Part shown: positions 1 to 12,505 of the stretch, piece after piece
Position numbering within the stretch: the stretch's first letter is position 1
How the letters are laid out: every line of letters begins with the position of its first letter
From: Ectobius pallidus
Taxonomy: Eukaryota; Arthropoda; Insecta; Blattodea; Ectobiidae
Length of the DNA: 64,000 bases
Reading direction: 5' to 3'
Assembly (NCBI GenBank): GCA_964059195.1
Contig: CAXKWD010000011.1
Location: 13,967,951 to 14,031,950 of the forward strand
Notes under the pieces: model-generated
What the model was told of the DNA's origin: nothing
Databases searched by the model: none
The model's input: the letters and a program-made list of their open reading frames with translations, nothing else
Program-made: the position numbers and the translations under genes

Positions 1-1033
1 CAATTATTCCCCTTCGGATGTTTTATACTGCGTAGTCACTAAGTCAGTTTTATGGGAGGCATATATACAGTTTTTCAAATAATTCTCTCATATCGAGGTC
101 GTAATTTTTAAAAAACGTTCTGTCAGTTTTTTGACCAATCTTTTCGTAGCAAGTTTGAGAAAATGGGTAAGGCTGGTTCATATTAAGATTTTGAGGACTA
201 GTAGCACCCGATCTCATTGTTTGGAATTATGTTAGCACGACGGTGTTGTTACAGTAATTTATGTTGGAAGGGTTCTAAGTTGGAGTTACGTGCATTCTGA
301 AGAATCCAATCCTGTTTAGTGAGATACGATATGATATCGATGTCTTTTATGCAGCTCTTGTACTGTACACTTCCCATTTGAAAAATGTCACCGTCTAAAA
401 AAGAAATGAATATGACTTTCCTTTATTCGCAGAATAGTCCCGTCTATCAAATCTGTGGTTGTCTCAACTTCTCCCCCTTTCTCACACTAACATTGATGCA
501 GAAGGAAAGGGAAGTCAACAAAATATGTTATTCTGTTTGTCTGCGGCTGTAACTGATTTTGTTTGGACGTGAAGAGAGTTGTATATGCTCTATGAGAATA
601 GATTAGGCAGGCATCTGATGTCACGGATCACACAAGTCCCCTGCCCTTGGGACAGTCAGAGATGTTGGTCAAAACTTCATCCTTCTTATCTTGGGGTCAG
701 AAGTAGAAATGTCATTTCCATGTGCCCAGGGCTTCTGGTCGAACACAAATGCGTCCACCTCTGTAGAATTGTTTGACAGTCATAAAAATCCATTTTCGAA
801 TGTGAGAAAATGTACCCGTGTCACAAACTAGGTTGACATATTGACGTGGAGGAGATAAGGGAGGTCCCGGTTTCATGAGTTTCTCCATGAATTTTCCCAG
901 GGAATGGGTTGGTTTCGCTTCATTTTACGCATGGTGCAAGTCTTCAATTGTGGGAGAGTGGGCTTTTCAGCTGGCGATTTCCTTTAGAAAGCATTCAGTA
1001 AAGACTGGGACGGCTTGATGAAAATACAACCAC
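1..1033. other. No gene or element recognised
   Basis: Unique-looking AT-rich sequence. The 65-codon frame at 579 has no recognisable motif and no context. Confidence 0.5.
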
Positions 1034-1186
1034 AATGGAACTGCATAAATGTGATAGGCCCATGTCAGTAGATTTACTGGCTTGTAAAAGAAATCCTGTA
1101 GGACAGAATTCAGGCACACCGGCAACGGTCACAGGCCTAAGTTGCAGTACATCCCCGTCGTTAAATAACCTTATATCAACCAACCG
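1034..1186 (+). mobile_element. tRNA-derived SINE, family B, 5'-truncated
   Basis: Shares CCATGTCAGTAGATTTA, ACGGTCACA and ACATCCCCGTCGTTAAATAA with the full-length copy at 50529. The tRNA-like head is missing. The minus-strand open frame across it is a shadow of the repeat. Confidence 0.75.
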
Positions 1187-1321
1187 AAGATCTCAGGTGG
1201 TTAATAGCTTATAGAAAAAATGGTTGAAAGGTCTAGACAAGCACGTGCCCAAGCCTGGTAAATTGGCAGTCGCATACTCGAAAGCCAAAAAATTTAATCA
1301 CAACCTTGAAAACACGCCTAG

Positions 1322-1476
1322 TTTTTTATTTAAAAAAACTAACTGCTTTATATTGTAGGATGTGGAGTATAATTAAGCAGTCATTCCTGTAAAAAATTAC
1401 TTCAATAAAATTCCCCAAAGTCCCCTTATTTACGAAAATATAATTATCTGCTAACCTTACTATATAATCCATTTCA
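1322..1476 (+). repeat. 155-bp inverted repeat, left copy
   Basis: Matches the reverse complement of 4081-4238 at about 85-90% by eye (AACTAACTGCT, GAGTATAATTAAGCAGTCA, AAAATTCCCCAAAGTCCCC). Together they could be long terminal inverted repeats of a 2.9-kb element or two insertions of one short repeat. Confidence 0.8.
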
Positions 1477-2302
1477 ACAATTAATGTTTTAATGTGAATA
1501 TTTAGCTCATGAATCAGTGACCAGACGCCGACCAGTGACCGATTATGTGAAATTTCAACTAATCGCAGGTGTCTGTCTTCATAATTTTATAATTTTATTT
1601 CTGTCACTTTCATTTTATTGTGCCTACAGCCGGCTGCAAAAAGGACGGGCCGCCTGAACGTTTTATGTTCAGATTCAGAATACTGCACATATGCCCGTCT
1701 CGTCATCGCCTGCATACACAACGTAACATGTAGAAGTAAGATTACTTCCACAAAGTCTGTGGCCTTGAAGACCTAACGCAGTCAGCGAGCTTTCGCGTTA
1801 CAACCTGCGCAGACTCGCATGCGCATAGATCAGTGAGTTACTGTTCAGTACAGAGTGAAGATCGTGCTGGCAACACAAATACTATAATAGTTGAGTGGAA
1901 GGATAATGCCGCAGCGAGACAGAGACAGACAACACGTTGAGTGGGATAGAAGAGCTTTACGAATCAGGGTGCAGCTATCTCTCCTAGGCAGGAACTCTAG
2001 GAACTGTGACACTCGCTCGTAAGGTATGTACGTAAAAATCCAGATACTTTTTGGAAGTAATCGTACTCTAACTAACCATTCAAGCTGACTGTATTTTGTT
2101 TAAGAGCCTCGTATTTGTCATTAAATGTAATGGGGAGTCACTAGGTTATAGGAAGAGTTAAATAAGAATTTCATTGAGCAACATAAAATCCATTCAAGTC
2201 AATATTTATTATGTAACCACGTATGTATATGTATATATCTAGTGTATTATTATTACTTATAGAACTATGTTAGTGTATTTGTTTGTTTCTTCTTTTCTGT
2301 CT
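1477..2302. other. Noncoding, with a GC-richer island
   Basis: No open frame of note. 1630-2022 is less AT-rich than its surroundings and ends in a good splice-donor-like AAG|GTATGT at 2021-2029, so a noncoding first exon is conceivable but unsupported. Confidence 0.3.
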
Positions 2303-2376
2303 CTGGTTGAGTGTAAGAGAAGGCCCTAAGGCCTTAACTCTGCCATATTAAATAAAGATTTATTTATTTATTTATT
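2303..2376 (+). mobile_element. 3' tail of a non-LTR retrotransposon
   Basis: The block GTTGAGTGTAAGAGAAGGCCCTAAGGCCTTAACTCTGCC followed by AAATAAA and (TTTA)n is shared with 28220-28282 and, inverted, 26010-26088. Such blocks with a short tandem tail are typical 3' ends of 5'-truncated non-LTR elements. Confidence 0.65.
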
Positions 2377-3230
2377 ACGGCTGTGCTATGTCACCAAGCA
2401 AAGTGGCTACAGACGTTAAATAGCTGATCTGCGAAACGAGTGGGCAATACTGAGTCAACATTCGAATATCTAACTATATTTATTTATTTTAATTACAAGT
2501 TTCTGCTCATATATCTTTTATAGCAAGCGAAGAGTATACTAATTCCAACAGCAAGCCCATTTTCTTGTTGCTTTTGGCATTTGTTTGGTTTGTGTGAATA
2601 AAGAAATCTGTTTATATATTTCAGTTTTCCGTGGAAGTTCAAGATGTATTATACCCATCCTTTTTGCAGCCAGCTATACGTGCAGTTATTTTTTCATGTG
2701 AATTCACATTGACTGAACACTGAAATATCATCACACCTATAGCTTCTTTGATCAGAAATAGTTAATCACTGAAGACAGCGAATGAGCTGTATATGAGCAA
2801 AAGGATTTAAAAAAAACATAAACTACAATTTTAGGTTTTTTGAAAATATTATAAATCTTGAGTACTAATAAATACAATATTAATACACTAGATATCGTTA
2901 CAACTACAAAGAGTTTACTATAAAAATATAACAACTTATCTAAAGGAAGAGTGTTATCAGTGACCGCTCGCAGCACCACCGTCGTCATATAGACTCTCGA
3001 TTGTTTCACCCTCTGGTATCTCAACTAGGATGATGGGAAAGTGAGTGCGTTATGTTAGTGCCTTTACTCTCTGATCTGAGTTGAGCGGGACAAAGAGTAA
3101 TTTGGGAAACAAGGCCCTTTCGCTCTTTGTAGCTTCTCCCCCAAATCGCCACTGTAAAGCTTTTCTTTGGGCCAAAAACTACAATTTTCTAAAATTTAAC
3201 TGTCTAGCTCGTATCGAATTGGGCAAATAT

Positions 3231-3578
3231 TGTCAGTAAGTGCATGAAAACTTTTTTCAGTTTCTTTATCAGGGTTAAAATTCTTTTAAAATATTTTGGA
3301 ACTTTTCCTTTGGTTACAGACTACAGTCTACAAGTTTCTCAAATTTCAAGTTAATGGTTAATATTAATATCGGCGTGCGTTTGAGTAAGCAATGCGACTT
3401 AATTTGTCAGTAAGTGCATGAACACTTTTTTCAGTTTCTTTTTCAGGGTCAAAATTCTTTTAAAATGTTTTGGAACTTTTCCTTTGGTTACAGACTACAG
3501 TCTACAAGTTTCTCAAATTTCAAGTTAATGGTTAATATTAATATCAGTGTGCGTTTGAGTCAGCAATGCGACTTAATT
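3231..3578. repeat. 174-bp tandem duplication
   Basis: Units 3231-3404 and 3405-3578 both begin TGTCAGTAAGTGCATGAA and contain TTGGTTACAGACTACAGTCT. They differ at only a handful of positions. The open frame at 3414 passes through the second unit and has no recognisable product. Confidence 0.93.
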
Positions 3579-4080
3579 TGTTGTGTAATATGGGAAGGCT
3601 TCGCTGATCACGCGATGTCTGTCCTCAAAAGAAAACTGAAATTAAAATTAGATCGACGTTAATAAACGCGACATGTGGGCTTATAACATTCTTATGGTGA
3701 ACTTAATCTATTACAAAAGCAGATAAAAAACAATCACTAATAGTGCATTTGAAGAAGATAAAGATATTTTAACATTTGTGGTTTCAAATTAATCCGCAAA
3801 CAGTTGGAAATGACTGCGAATGACGGATCCGTGTTCTATTTTAGCCAACTGCTGTCACAACCATTTGCTATATCTTGTGCTACATCGTATTAATGATTTT
3901 AATGCGATTGTAGACGAATTCATGTTTTTTTTATTACCAGTTATATTAAACATATAAATAAATACCCACTTCAACTTAAGTACCTTCAATTAACCTTCAA
4001 TTTCAGCTTAACAACGAAATCGTCTGTAAATGGAATTAATGACAACCACCAGGGAAAGGATGCCGTCCTACGTTATAAAA

Positions 4081-4238
4081 TGAAATGCATTATATAGTAA
4101 GGGAAGCAGATAATTGTATTTTGGTAAATCAGGGGACTTTGGGGAATTTTATTGAAGTAATTGTTTACAGGAATTGACTGCTTAATTATACTCTACTTCC
4201 TACGATAAATAGCAGTTAGTTTTTTTTAAAATAAAAAT
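4081..4238 (-). repeat. 155-bp inverted repeat, right copy
   Basis: Inverted partner of 1322-1476, with the poly-T/A-rich edge facing outward in both. No target duplication could be assigned at the outer edges. Confidence 0.8.
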
Positions 4239-5543
4239 CATTTATTTGATATGCCTACTGGATTTTTTTTTTCATTTTAATCAACAGAAAGATCTGATAG
4301 AACTTTACCTACCAAATGTATTTTTAAATGTTGAATTATCGTGTGAAGGAACTGTTCATTAATTACCACAACTATGAATTAATTACAAACGGCATAACTT
4401 CAGTTTTTTTTAAATTTTCCTACTACAGAATAATCAGCACTGCACCAATTCTCCTTTGTGTGGTAAAATACCACTGATAAAAAGCATTAATGAAAGTATA
4501 AAACAAATGTGCATATAATTATTATATAGTTGAATGAACATATCTCATTATCTCTTTGTAAACACAAATATATAATGAGATAAACATAACTCATTACCTC
4601 GTTAGCTGTTAATGGTATTTTTGGGTTATATTTAGTTATTTTTAGCTATTTTTAAGGCATCTTTAAAGCTATTTTTGTGATCATATTTTCTTGCATATTT
4701 CTGACTTTTAAGGTTATAAATATTCTGGTCCTCTAATCCATTATGTAACCAAAATACTATGCTCATTTTTCTTTATTTAGCCTCTTTATTATCAACTATA
4801 TTGAATAGGAAGTTTATCGGAGCATTGATGACCTAACTTTTGAGCTGGATCGTTTCTCGGATTGCCGGCAGAATGTAGAATTTGTTTCTGTGTTATTCAC
4901 TAAGCGATCTCTTTTATGTGCACGCATACGAACAGACTTTGGAAGTGCTTTCATCTTCCATTGCGCTTTTCCCATATTGGAAAGAACTAAAATGTAGGAG
5001 TTGTATTATTGCTAACAAAACTTTATGGAGCTTCCTAGTTTTAAAACGCAGTCGAGTAAATATATTATGCATACTGTGAGACTCGGTGTTTCAGTACCGC
5101 ACTGGCTTCAAACGTGGGTGCGGTAACTCGAAAATGGTTGTTTCCTAGGTAAAACATCGTGGTTTTAGAGAGAAGTATTTTAATTCATCCTTCTGGAATA
5201 AAACTCATGAATTATTTTGTTCATATCTTGCGATATCCTTAACGTTCTTAAAGTAGATTTTTTTCGTCTAGTTTTTACTATAATTTTAGTAGCAGGACCT
5301 AGCAAACCTTGATACTTACTAAATATTAAGGAGTTTCTCTCCTTATACCTGGTATATTATGTTTAAAGAAAGATAAACTAACCTTATAAAATTATATTTC
5401 AACACACTAAGAAAGAACACTAATATTTATTTAAATTAAGTGCTACTTACAATTGAATATCAAATTGATGTGTTAAATTGTACAAACTTGCAACACTCAA
5501 CTATTGGTGTCCAAATCTTAGAATATTGTAGGACGCTGTCTAA

Positions 5544-5590
<47 letters not shown>

Positions 5591-6957
5591 CAACAAATAA
5601 AATAGGCGTGTTTTGAAGGTTGAAAGTTATACATAAATCAGTATGATTGTAAATGGAAAATAACTATAAAATAATCTAAGCTTATATGCTTACCAGTATT
5701 TCAGTATTTTTATTCATAGGTAATACAACGAGAGTCCGAATTTGTCCTGATAGGATCCGGGCCCTGAGTTATATTTATTGTGACTATTTATCGAATACTG
5801 ACAGAAGTAAGCATGTATTCTAATAATCAAGAACAAGAAAAAGATTAAGACATAACGCTGTTAGTGTCTTCGTAAGCGGTACAGGATATATTTAATCAAT
5901 TAATATATTATAATATATCGATCGCCTTGCAATTGCTACAAATTGAAAACGAAGGTTTGATTTATATTGTATTTAGTACTATACGATATTTAAACTTCTT
6001 CACCACACATAAAATTATATATTATTTTCTTATCTCTTTTCGCTCATATTCAGTTTACACAACCATTGTTCAAGATACAATATTTGTTTTTATTCAAAGA
6101 AGCTACAGGACTATATCTCAGTGTTCAATCCTTGTTAATTTATACAAAAACAAGTGCACGTAGGTGCGATGAAATAAAAGTGATAGAAATAAAATTATAA
6201 AATTATAACGATAGACATTTGCGATTAGATGAAATTCGGGTGCAACTATTTAACACGGGCACACGACACAGGACTGAAAAACCTCCAGAAAAGACAGAAA
6301 CCTGTCAATATAGCTACTAAGGCCTTTAATGAGGGTAACCTATTGTTCAATACTCTCTAGAGTTAAGTAGAAGGGGGAAGTGCTCTCTGGGTAACTCCAA
6401 AAACTGAGGCTGTTAAGAAACGGAACAGTCTATAATAGGTTTGCCACTTATTCAAGAGCTAAATAGTGAACATAAAAAGCACCTCTGTTGTATATTATTA
6501 ATACTTATAGCAAGGCATTTCATGACCATAACATAGTGACAAAATAAAAAATGCATTTATGACCTAATAATAGCTAGAAATAACACGGAATTATAAAAAA
6601 GACCAATAAATTTACCATTATCACTTGTAATTAGTTTTTTAAAGTAATGAACTGCTGAAAGCAATTGAATGTATGACAGTGCGTCATATGAATTTATAAT
6701 ATAAAATAGACTTATTTTGTTACTAAAGAAGTAAGTAAATTTATACTTACAATTGCCCATCAAATTGCTCCTAGTAAACAAATGTCATTTAAAAAGAAAG
6801 AAAAAATAATTATTATTCATTGCTACAAGACAAACATCTATGGTGTTTACATGAATTAAAATGAACTATGGACACTTGGAGGAGATTCTCAAATAAAAAC
6901 AACTGTCTGTTGTCTAAAAGTAACGATTTGTACATGGAAAAGCTCCTCTCTGCCTCC
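4239..6957. other. AT-rich noncoding sequence
   Basis: Apart from the AAT microsatellite nothing is recognised. 4610-4680 has TTAGTTATTTTTAGCTATTTTTAAGGC phrases of hAT-interior style, too weak to call. Short frames at 4882, 5927 and 6557 have no motifs. Confidence 0.5.
5549..5587. repeat. (AAT)n microsatellite
   Basis: About 13 uninterrupted AAT triplets, followed by a few CAA triplets. Confidence 0.97.
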
Positions 6958-7030
6958 ACTGAAACATGCCTAAAAATGCCGAAAATGACCTAAAAAATGG
7001 CCTATATCTTGAAAATGACTAAACATGCAA
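6958..7030. mobile_element. hAT-like subterminal repeat fragment
   Basis: Repeated ATGCCTAAAAATG, TGACCTAAAAAATGG and AAAATGACTAAA motifs of the same style as the 23407 element and the 44150 region. No ends identified. Confidence 0.45.
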
Positions 7031-7136
7031 AATAAATAAAAAAATGCAAAAACATATTTCCCTTATTTAATCAAATATTTTATGATAGACATGTAGCTAT
7101 AGATATTTGAGTTATCTTTTAACCTTTATATGAACT

Positions 7137-7444
7137 AAAAAGTAAAGTATTCCCTATACTGGACATGGAGGCTCACAGAGTTCCAGGAGGTTGAGGCTCC
7201 CCGATTTGAGACGTCGGCACGTAAAGGTGGTAAGGTTGTCAGCCTTACGCACGGCCGCCTTGAGGCCTACCCCCAGGATTGTTCCTGGTACTCATTTCTG
7301 TTAGAGGCTGAGTCGACCCCAGGGCCATATTGCTACCAGAAGGATTAGGCCAGTTTAAAAACTCCAACGACCTCTTTGGGGGATCGAACCCGCGACCTTC
7401 CGGTTTGTACCACAGCGTCTCAACCACTACGCTACGGCATACCC
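7137..7444 (-). mobile_element. tRNA-derived SINE, family A, copy 1
   Basis: Full-length copy reading right to left. The tRNA-like head (7380-7444 on the minus strand) has an A-box-like TGGTTGAGACG and a B box GGTTCGATCCC. The body and 3' end (AAGTAAAGT at the left edge) are shared with copies at 8453, 25170, 49390 and 54287. CCTTTATAT on both sides (7123-7131 and 7445-7453) is a possible target duplication. Confidence 0.85.
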
Positions 7445-8398
7445 CCTTTATATAAAGGTGATGCCAAATCATCAATTGCCTTGCCCTGTTAATAATACTT
7501 GACGTGCTTCCATTATTTAATGTTGTCTATCGTGGAACAGAAATACTTGTTGGTAACGTACATTGTGAGAGTTGGAGAAGAAGTTCCAGGAATCTAGGAT
7601 AAAGAAAATCCTCACCCCGGTCTGCATGATTTTAACTTAGATATTCAGCACGAGTAAGAAGAGATTTGTAAGTTAAGAGCAACCCCCGCAGGTAGAAGTT
7701 ACTTCAACATGAAAGTAAACTTGCCCATTCGCCAAGGCAACTTCACGTTCAGTAGGTAAGGCTACTCTCACGCCAAAGTTAGTGAAAGGGTTACTCCCCT
7801 CTGCCCTTAATAGTAAAGTTGGATTACCTTTAAAGTATTAACCCTTGGACTGAGACCCCTAAGATATGCTTCACTGTGCACAAAGAAATCAAAATTTTCT
7901 ACAGGTGCATTTATTATTTATTATCCAAGTGTTTAAACTTATTTTACCCTAGGGTATATTAAGGCTATAGTTATTTACAAACACAGGCCAATAACATCTT
8001 CATATACTACACCATAACATATGGATATTAATTATAGTGCATGAAAAGGCGAACAGTACATGGTTATTTACAAATATTATAAAACATTCTTAAATTCTTA
8101 AGTAATACATGAATAGTACAAGAAATAGTTAACAATATAGGCTTATAGTTATTTACAGAAATATAACCCATTCCAAATTACTAATGCATAATTTTATTTA
8201 TAATGCATGAAATAATTATATATAATATCAGGTTATTTACGATATAATGCATTTCTAAATGTTTAGTGACTATTGTGTCTGAAATAGCTAACAAAATATG
8301 GTTATGGTTATATATAAACGTTTAATATATTCCTAGAAACTAAAACATCTACTCGTATAATGCATGAAATGGCTAACAATAAAAATGACATGAATTCT

Positions 8399-8419
8399 CA
8401 CACACACACACACACACAC
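8399..8419. repeat. (CA)n microsatellite
   Basis: Ten consecutive CA dinucleotides just upstream of a family A SINE. Confidence 0.95.
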
Positions 8420-8452
8420 TATGATTTTATCTTTGGGATTAAATAAAAAAAC

Positions 8453-8744
8453 AAGTAAAGTGTTCCCCATACAGGCCATGGGGGCCCAGAGGGTTCGAGG
8501 AGGTTAAGGCTCCCAGATTTTTAGATATTCGGCACGTGAAGATGGTAAGGTTGTCAGCCTAACGCACTGGCCGCCTTTACCCCCAGGATTTCTGCTGGTA
8601 CTTATTTCTGTTAGAGGCTGAGTCGACCCCAGAGCCTTAGTGCCACCAGAAGGATTAGGACAATTGAAAAACTCCAACGACCTCATCGGGGATCGAACCC
8701 GATTTGTAGCGCAGCGCCTCAACCACTACGCTACGGCATATCCC
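8453..8744 (-). mobile_element. tRNA-derived SINE, family A, copy 2
   Basis: Same organisation and orientation as the copy at 7137, about 1 kb away. The tRNA-like head lies at 8690-8744 with GGTTCGATCCC on the minus strand. It has lost a few bases beside the B box relative to copy 1. No clear target duplication seen. Confidence 0.85.
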
Positions 8745-9099
8745 TAGCGTGTCAAAACATTTGTAAATGGTTGAGAAAATGTACAGTCTACTGATTCTAA
8801 CAGTGATTTAAATTCCTACCTGTCTCGGTTAAATAGCGGGCAGTCAAAATGTATGCGTGTAAAATTTTGGATCTTCTCTATGCAAATGCATTCAGGGCTA
8901 GGCCTAATGCTGAATCTATGTAAGTAAGTTATTCTCTGAAGTTACAGATGAATTTACAATGTTTGGGCCGAGGATAAAAACCACGTGACTAGGATTTCTT
9001 ATGAAGGTTTCTGAAGCTTATTTGGGGATTGCTTCGGTATTTCGTATCCCTCGAAAATGTCAATATTCACTTAAATTAGAAACAGAATCTATTAATCTT

Positions 9100-9451
9100 C
9101 CGTATATATTTGGGCCCAAGAGGGATGACAATTGGGACTGGAGAAAATTGCATAACGACGAGCTTCAGGACCTGTACGCTTCACCAGATATAGTAAGGGT
9201 AATTCAATCGCGAAGGATGAAATGGGCTGGAATGTTGCACGCATGGGGGAGGAAAGACATATCTCAAAAGTATTGACTGGGAGACCCGAAGGGAAAAGAC
9301 CACGTGGAAGACCTAGACGTAGGTGGGAGGACAATCTTAGAACGGATTTATGGGAAGTAGGATTTGTGGGGGATGATTGGATGGTGTTAGCACAGAATAG
9401 GGTTGAATGGCGGACTCAGGTAAGCGCGGCAATGAACCTTCGGGTACCATG
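9100..9451 (+). pseudogene. C-terminal tail of a non-LTR retrotransposon ORF2
   Basis: The conceptual protein contains FGPKRD, a WRKLHNDELQDLY stretch, RRMKWAG and, in the next frame, GRPEGKRPRGRPRRRWED ending in MNLRVP before a stop. These are signatures I recognise from the region after the reverse transcriptase domain of arthropod non-LTR retrotransposons. The frame is broken at about 9232, where a base appears to have been lost, so the two halves lie in different frames. No reverse transcriptase motif is present upstream; the copy is 5'-truncated, as usual for these elements. A GTAAGTAAGTA-like repeat follows at about 9503-9513. Confidence 0.85.
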
Positions 9452-10526
9452 AAATAGAAAATACTCCTTTAGCTTGATTAGGAATTGTCTATTGCCATTG
9501 AGTAAGTAAGTACATCTGAATTACAGGCGAACCTCTTTTCTCGTTACCTTTTGCTTAAACTCCCGATGTGCCTTATCATCCGGTCCACCTTATATTCGCA
9601 TAATAGGTATACATTCTCTTACATGTTCACGGAGATATCTGCATATGCCAGTGTGGTCCAACTGCCGGCCGCGTTCCTTAATAAACTGGCCCCGAACGTC
9701 TAACTTTTTGCATTTCTTTGTAATCTGCTCTACAATGAAGCTAGAGTCTGAGATGGCGATCTCTCTTCATTTGGTGAATACTTGACAAAGATTCAGAAGG
9801 AATTTACTTCAAGGTTTTCTGATTTTTATGAACTTCAACCTAGATTTCTTCTGAGTAACAACCCTAAGAAAGCATCTCCAGTATGCTATGGGGTTGAAGC
9901 TATGTGATCTACAGAGTGACAATTTTCTTATATCGATCAAAAATTGCCAGCCGGTCGAGTTTCGGAGACCAGTTAACAAGGACCAATATGCAAACTTGCG
10001 AAATTGTTGTCTGAAATTACAATCCATGTTTCATTCATTATGTGAATGAGTATTTTCTACCATGAAATTTTAAAAACCTAAACAGAAGAACAAGTTTTCA
10101 CAAGATTTACTCGAATCCTTGCTATTACTTAAATGAAAGTAGATATTGAATCCGAAGTAAAGCAACCTGTAGCACAACTTACTCATTGAAATGTATGCCA
10201 TTGTTATTTTTTGATTATCTGAGATGGTAAAGTAGTCCTCTAAGACAATCTAGTTCGATGTATCAGATTTCTTCCCCTTTTCTAATAAGTATAATAATAA
10301 AATTTTGAATATTAATGTATTTTTCTGGCACGAAAATTAATTTTGAAAATGTCATCTGGGCTTTCACCCGAAAACAGTTGACACACTGGCATATGTCAAA
10401 GGTGCGGGTATTAAACTTAATGCAACAACTAATCACGTCTGTTTTTAAACAGAATTATAATAAATAATTAATTGCAGTAAAATAGTCATTTACAGTTTTC
10501 AGAGTCACATGTTTGCATATTCACTT
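9452..10526. other. Noncoding flank left of the gypsy element
   Basis: No element or gene recognised. The last four bases (ACTT) are the target duplication. Confidence 0.5.
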
Positions 10527-11753
10527 TGTAACGGTTCGGGGGTTGCGAAACCAATTACAGCCACGGTGTCGCTACAGTCGAAGCAGAGATTATCTTCAGT
10601 ATCTTGGGGGGCAAATCTGGGTAGTTATAGTTCTTAAAAACAGTCTACTTTATACTCTGATGCAATCAAAACTCACTGGTTAACTGGTAAGAGTGTTGTT
10701 TATTTTACTATAATTATAAAACAGTTAATAGGCTTTTGCAGAATACTCGTCGTACGTGAACTTTGACTTCAGATGAGTGGATCTCGTTATTAAGGTGTCT
10801 TTCTCCCTAATCTCGTGTATTCACTAGAATACCTTGTAAAGTCGTTGATTCACTGGTACTTACAGTTTGATACACACTGAATTTAAGTTGGTACTCAGCT
10901 ATAATTAAGCCGTACCTCAAACCTGAATATATTCGTAGATTTAAATAATACTGCAGTAAATGATACTTAAATCATTTACTGACCGAAGAATATTAATAGC
11001 TTCCCGACTCCTACTAAGTCGGAAGCTGGCTGCTGAGAAGATCGTCCCGCTCACCTAGAGCGTAGACGAGAGAGTGTCGATACCATTTACTGCGTGTCCC
11101 CACTTCTCATCGTTCAAAGTCCAATACGCCTTGTATTTCTTTTAACCTCTAATAGCTATGTTTACATCAAATTACATTGTTTTTCCGAATCTTCGGACAC
11201 AAACCCTTATTTCATTGGCTAATGCTCCTTACCCAGCATAGACGCTAATACACGTGGAGGGCAGCGCTTGGCCACGCTGTCAGTAATAAGAAATGATGCT
11301 AGATTCCCCGAAGCGCTATAGAGTAAGAACTTTCCCACTTACTAAGCCTTTAAATTTCAATAGAGTCAGTAAGCTCTTCTTTCTCTGCGTTTTTAGTTCA
11401 ATAGCAGTGAGTTTCGTGATGAATGACTGTCTCCTACACCCCACTGAGATCCTTTAGTTTAGTTCTTAAGTCTATTCTTACTTTCCGGGAAATCCGTCTC
11501 GTTTCAATATCTACACAAGTCCAGCCTGAATATAATATTGCAAATATTATATTCTTATTCCATTTCTGCTGTAACTTGTTCAAATAATTTTAGTTGAATT
11601 TTACTTATTTCTATAATGTTATTATTAGTGCAAAGTCCTAATTGATTAATATTTATCTTATTATTTTAATTAATAAGTTTATATAATAAACTTATTTTGT
11701 TCATTATAATGATATAGGCTGAGTAATTCAATTGCAAAGTAGCAATCGTCTCA
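10527..11753 (-). repeat. 3' LTR of the gypsy element
   Basis: 1227 bp, downstream LTR in element orientation, apparently identical to 18805-20031. An AATAAA polyadenylation signal is present on the minus strand at 10699-10704, about 170 bp before the LTR end, a sensible place for transcript termination. The bases next to its inner edge (11754 onward, read on the minus strand) are not a clear polypurine tract. Confidence 0.96.
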
Positions 11754-12505
11754 CATGCCCAAGAGAATTCTACGAAAATTTATGTTTTGTATTCAAAATT
11801 TCAAATTTACGGAGTAATTCTGTTTTACTCCTGACATGAAGTGCTTAGTGTGACATAAGTGAGCAGAGTTTGTTGTGAATCCCAGTACAATGACCTTCGT
11901 GCTAACTAGTATTCTATTACATGGAATAACTTCCCACCTTCTCACAGTAATGTTATTTGTTGTGATGAGTGAATGACATTTCCTATACCTGGCACAACTG
12001 CTTCATTCATACTTCACATACTACAATATTTTCTTACTCTCTCACACACCACACCCTTCGCACACGGTAGGCTATCTTAGATCATGACCACAGATACCTC
12101 ACCTCATCAGGTAATAATGAAACATTAATACAAAACCTAATTTACCCTATGAATACAAACACTTGAAAACACTTACTAAATCTATTCTAACCTAGATAAA
12201 AGCGCGACCGGATATATTTGGTACAACGTCCAGATTAAAAAGAGATAACAACAATAAAAGATCGACGGATTTAAGTGTCGAGGTCCATATTACAATTAAA
12301 TAACAACAATATAATCGGCATAGGATATATTTTATGCACGTCCCAAGAATTTCACTTTTTTGAGGTTATACTGCAAGCCTACATTTCGCTTCATATTTGC
12401 TCCGCGGACATGTATACTTACAATAATAACACCCTCAGTTTTAGTGCCTTAATTCTAGTGAAATGACCGAAGCCTATTCCAATGTTGTTTCACCTATTTA
12501 ACTGG
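11754..12505 (-). other. 3' noncoding region of the gypsy element (no env)
   Basis: 752 bp between the pol stop and the 3' LTR. No open frame of useful length on the sense strand, so no envelope gene. A convincing polypurine tract was not found next to the LTR: the adjoining minus-strand bases TCTCTTGGGCATG are mixed. Confidence 0.7.

Noticed and set aside
7380..7444. Genuine tRNA gene
   Set aside because: A and B boxes are present, but no good acceptor or anticodon stem forms by eye and the sequence continues into a repeated SINE body.
9092..9334. 80-codon minus-strand frame
   Set aside because: Shadow of the plus-strand non-LTR retrotransposon remnant.
11754..11790. Polypurine tract next to the 3' LTR
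   Set aside because: Minus-strand bases there are mixed purine and pyrimidine; no run long enough to call.
11754..12505. Envelope gene making the gypsy element an errantivirus
   Set aside because: No sense open frame of relevant length lies between pol and the 3' LTR.
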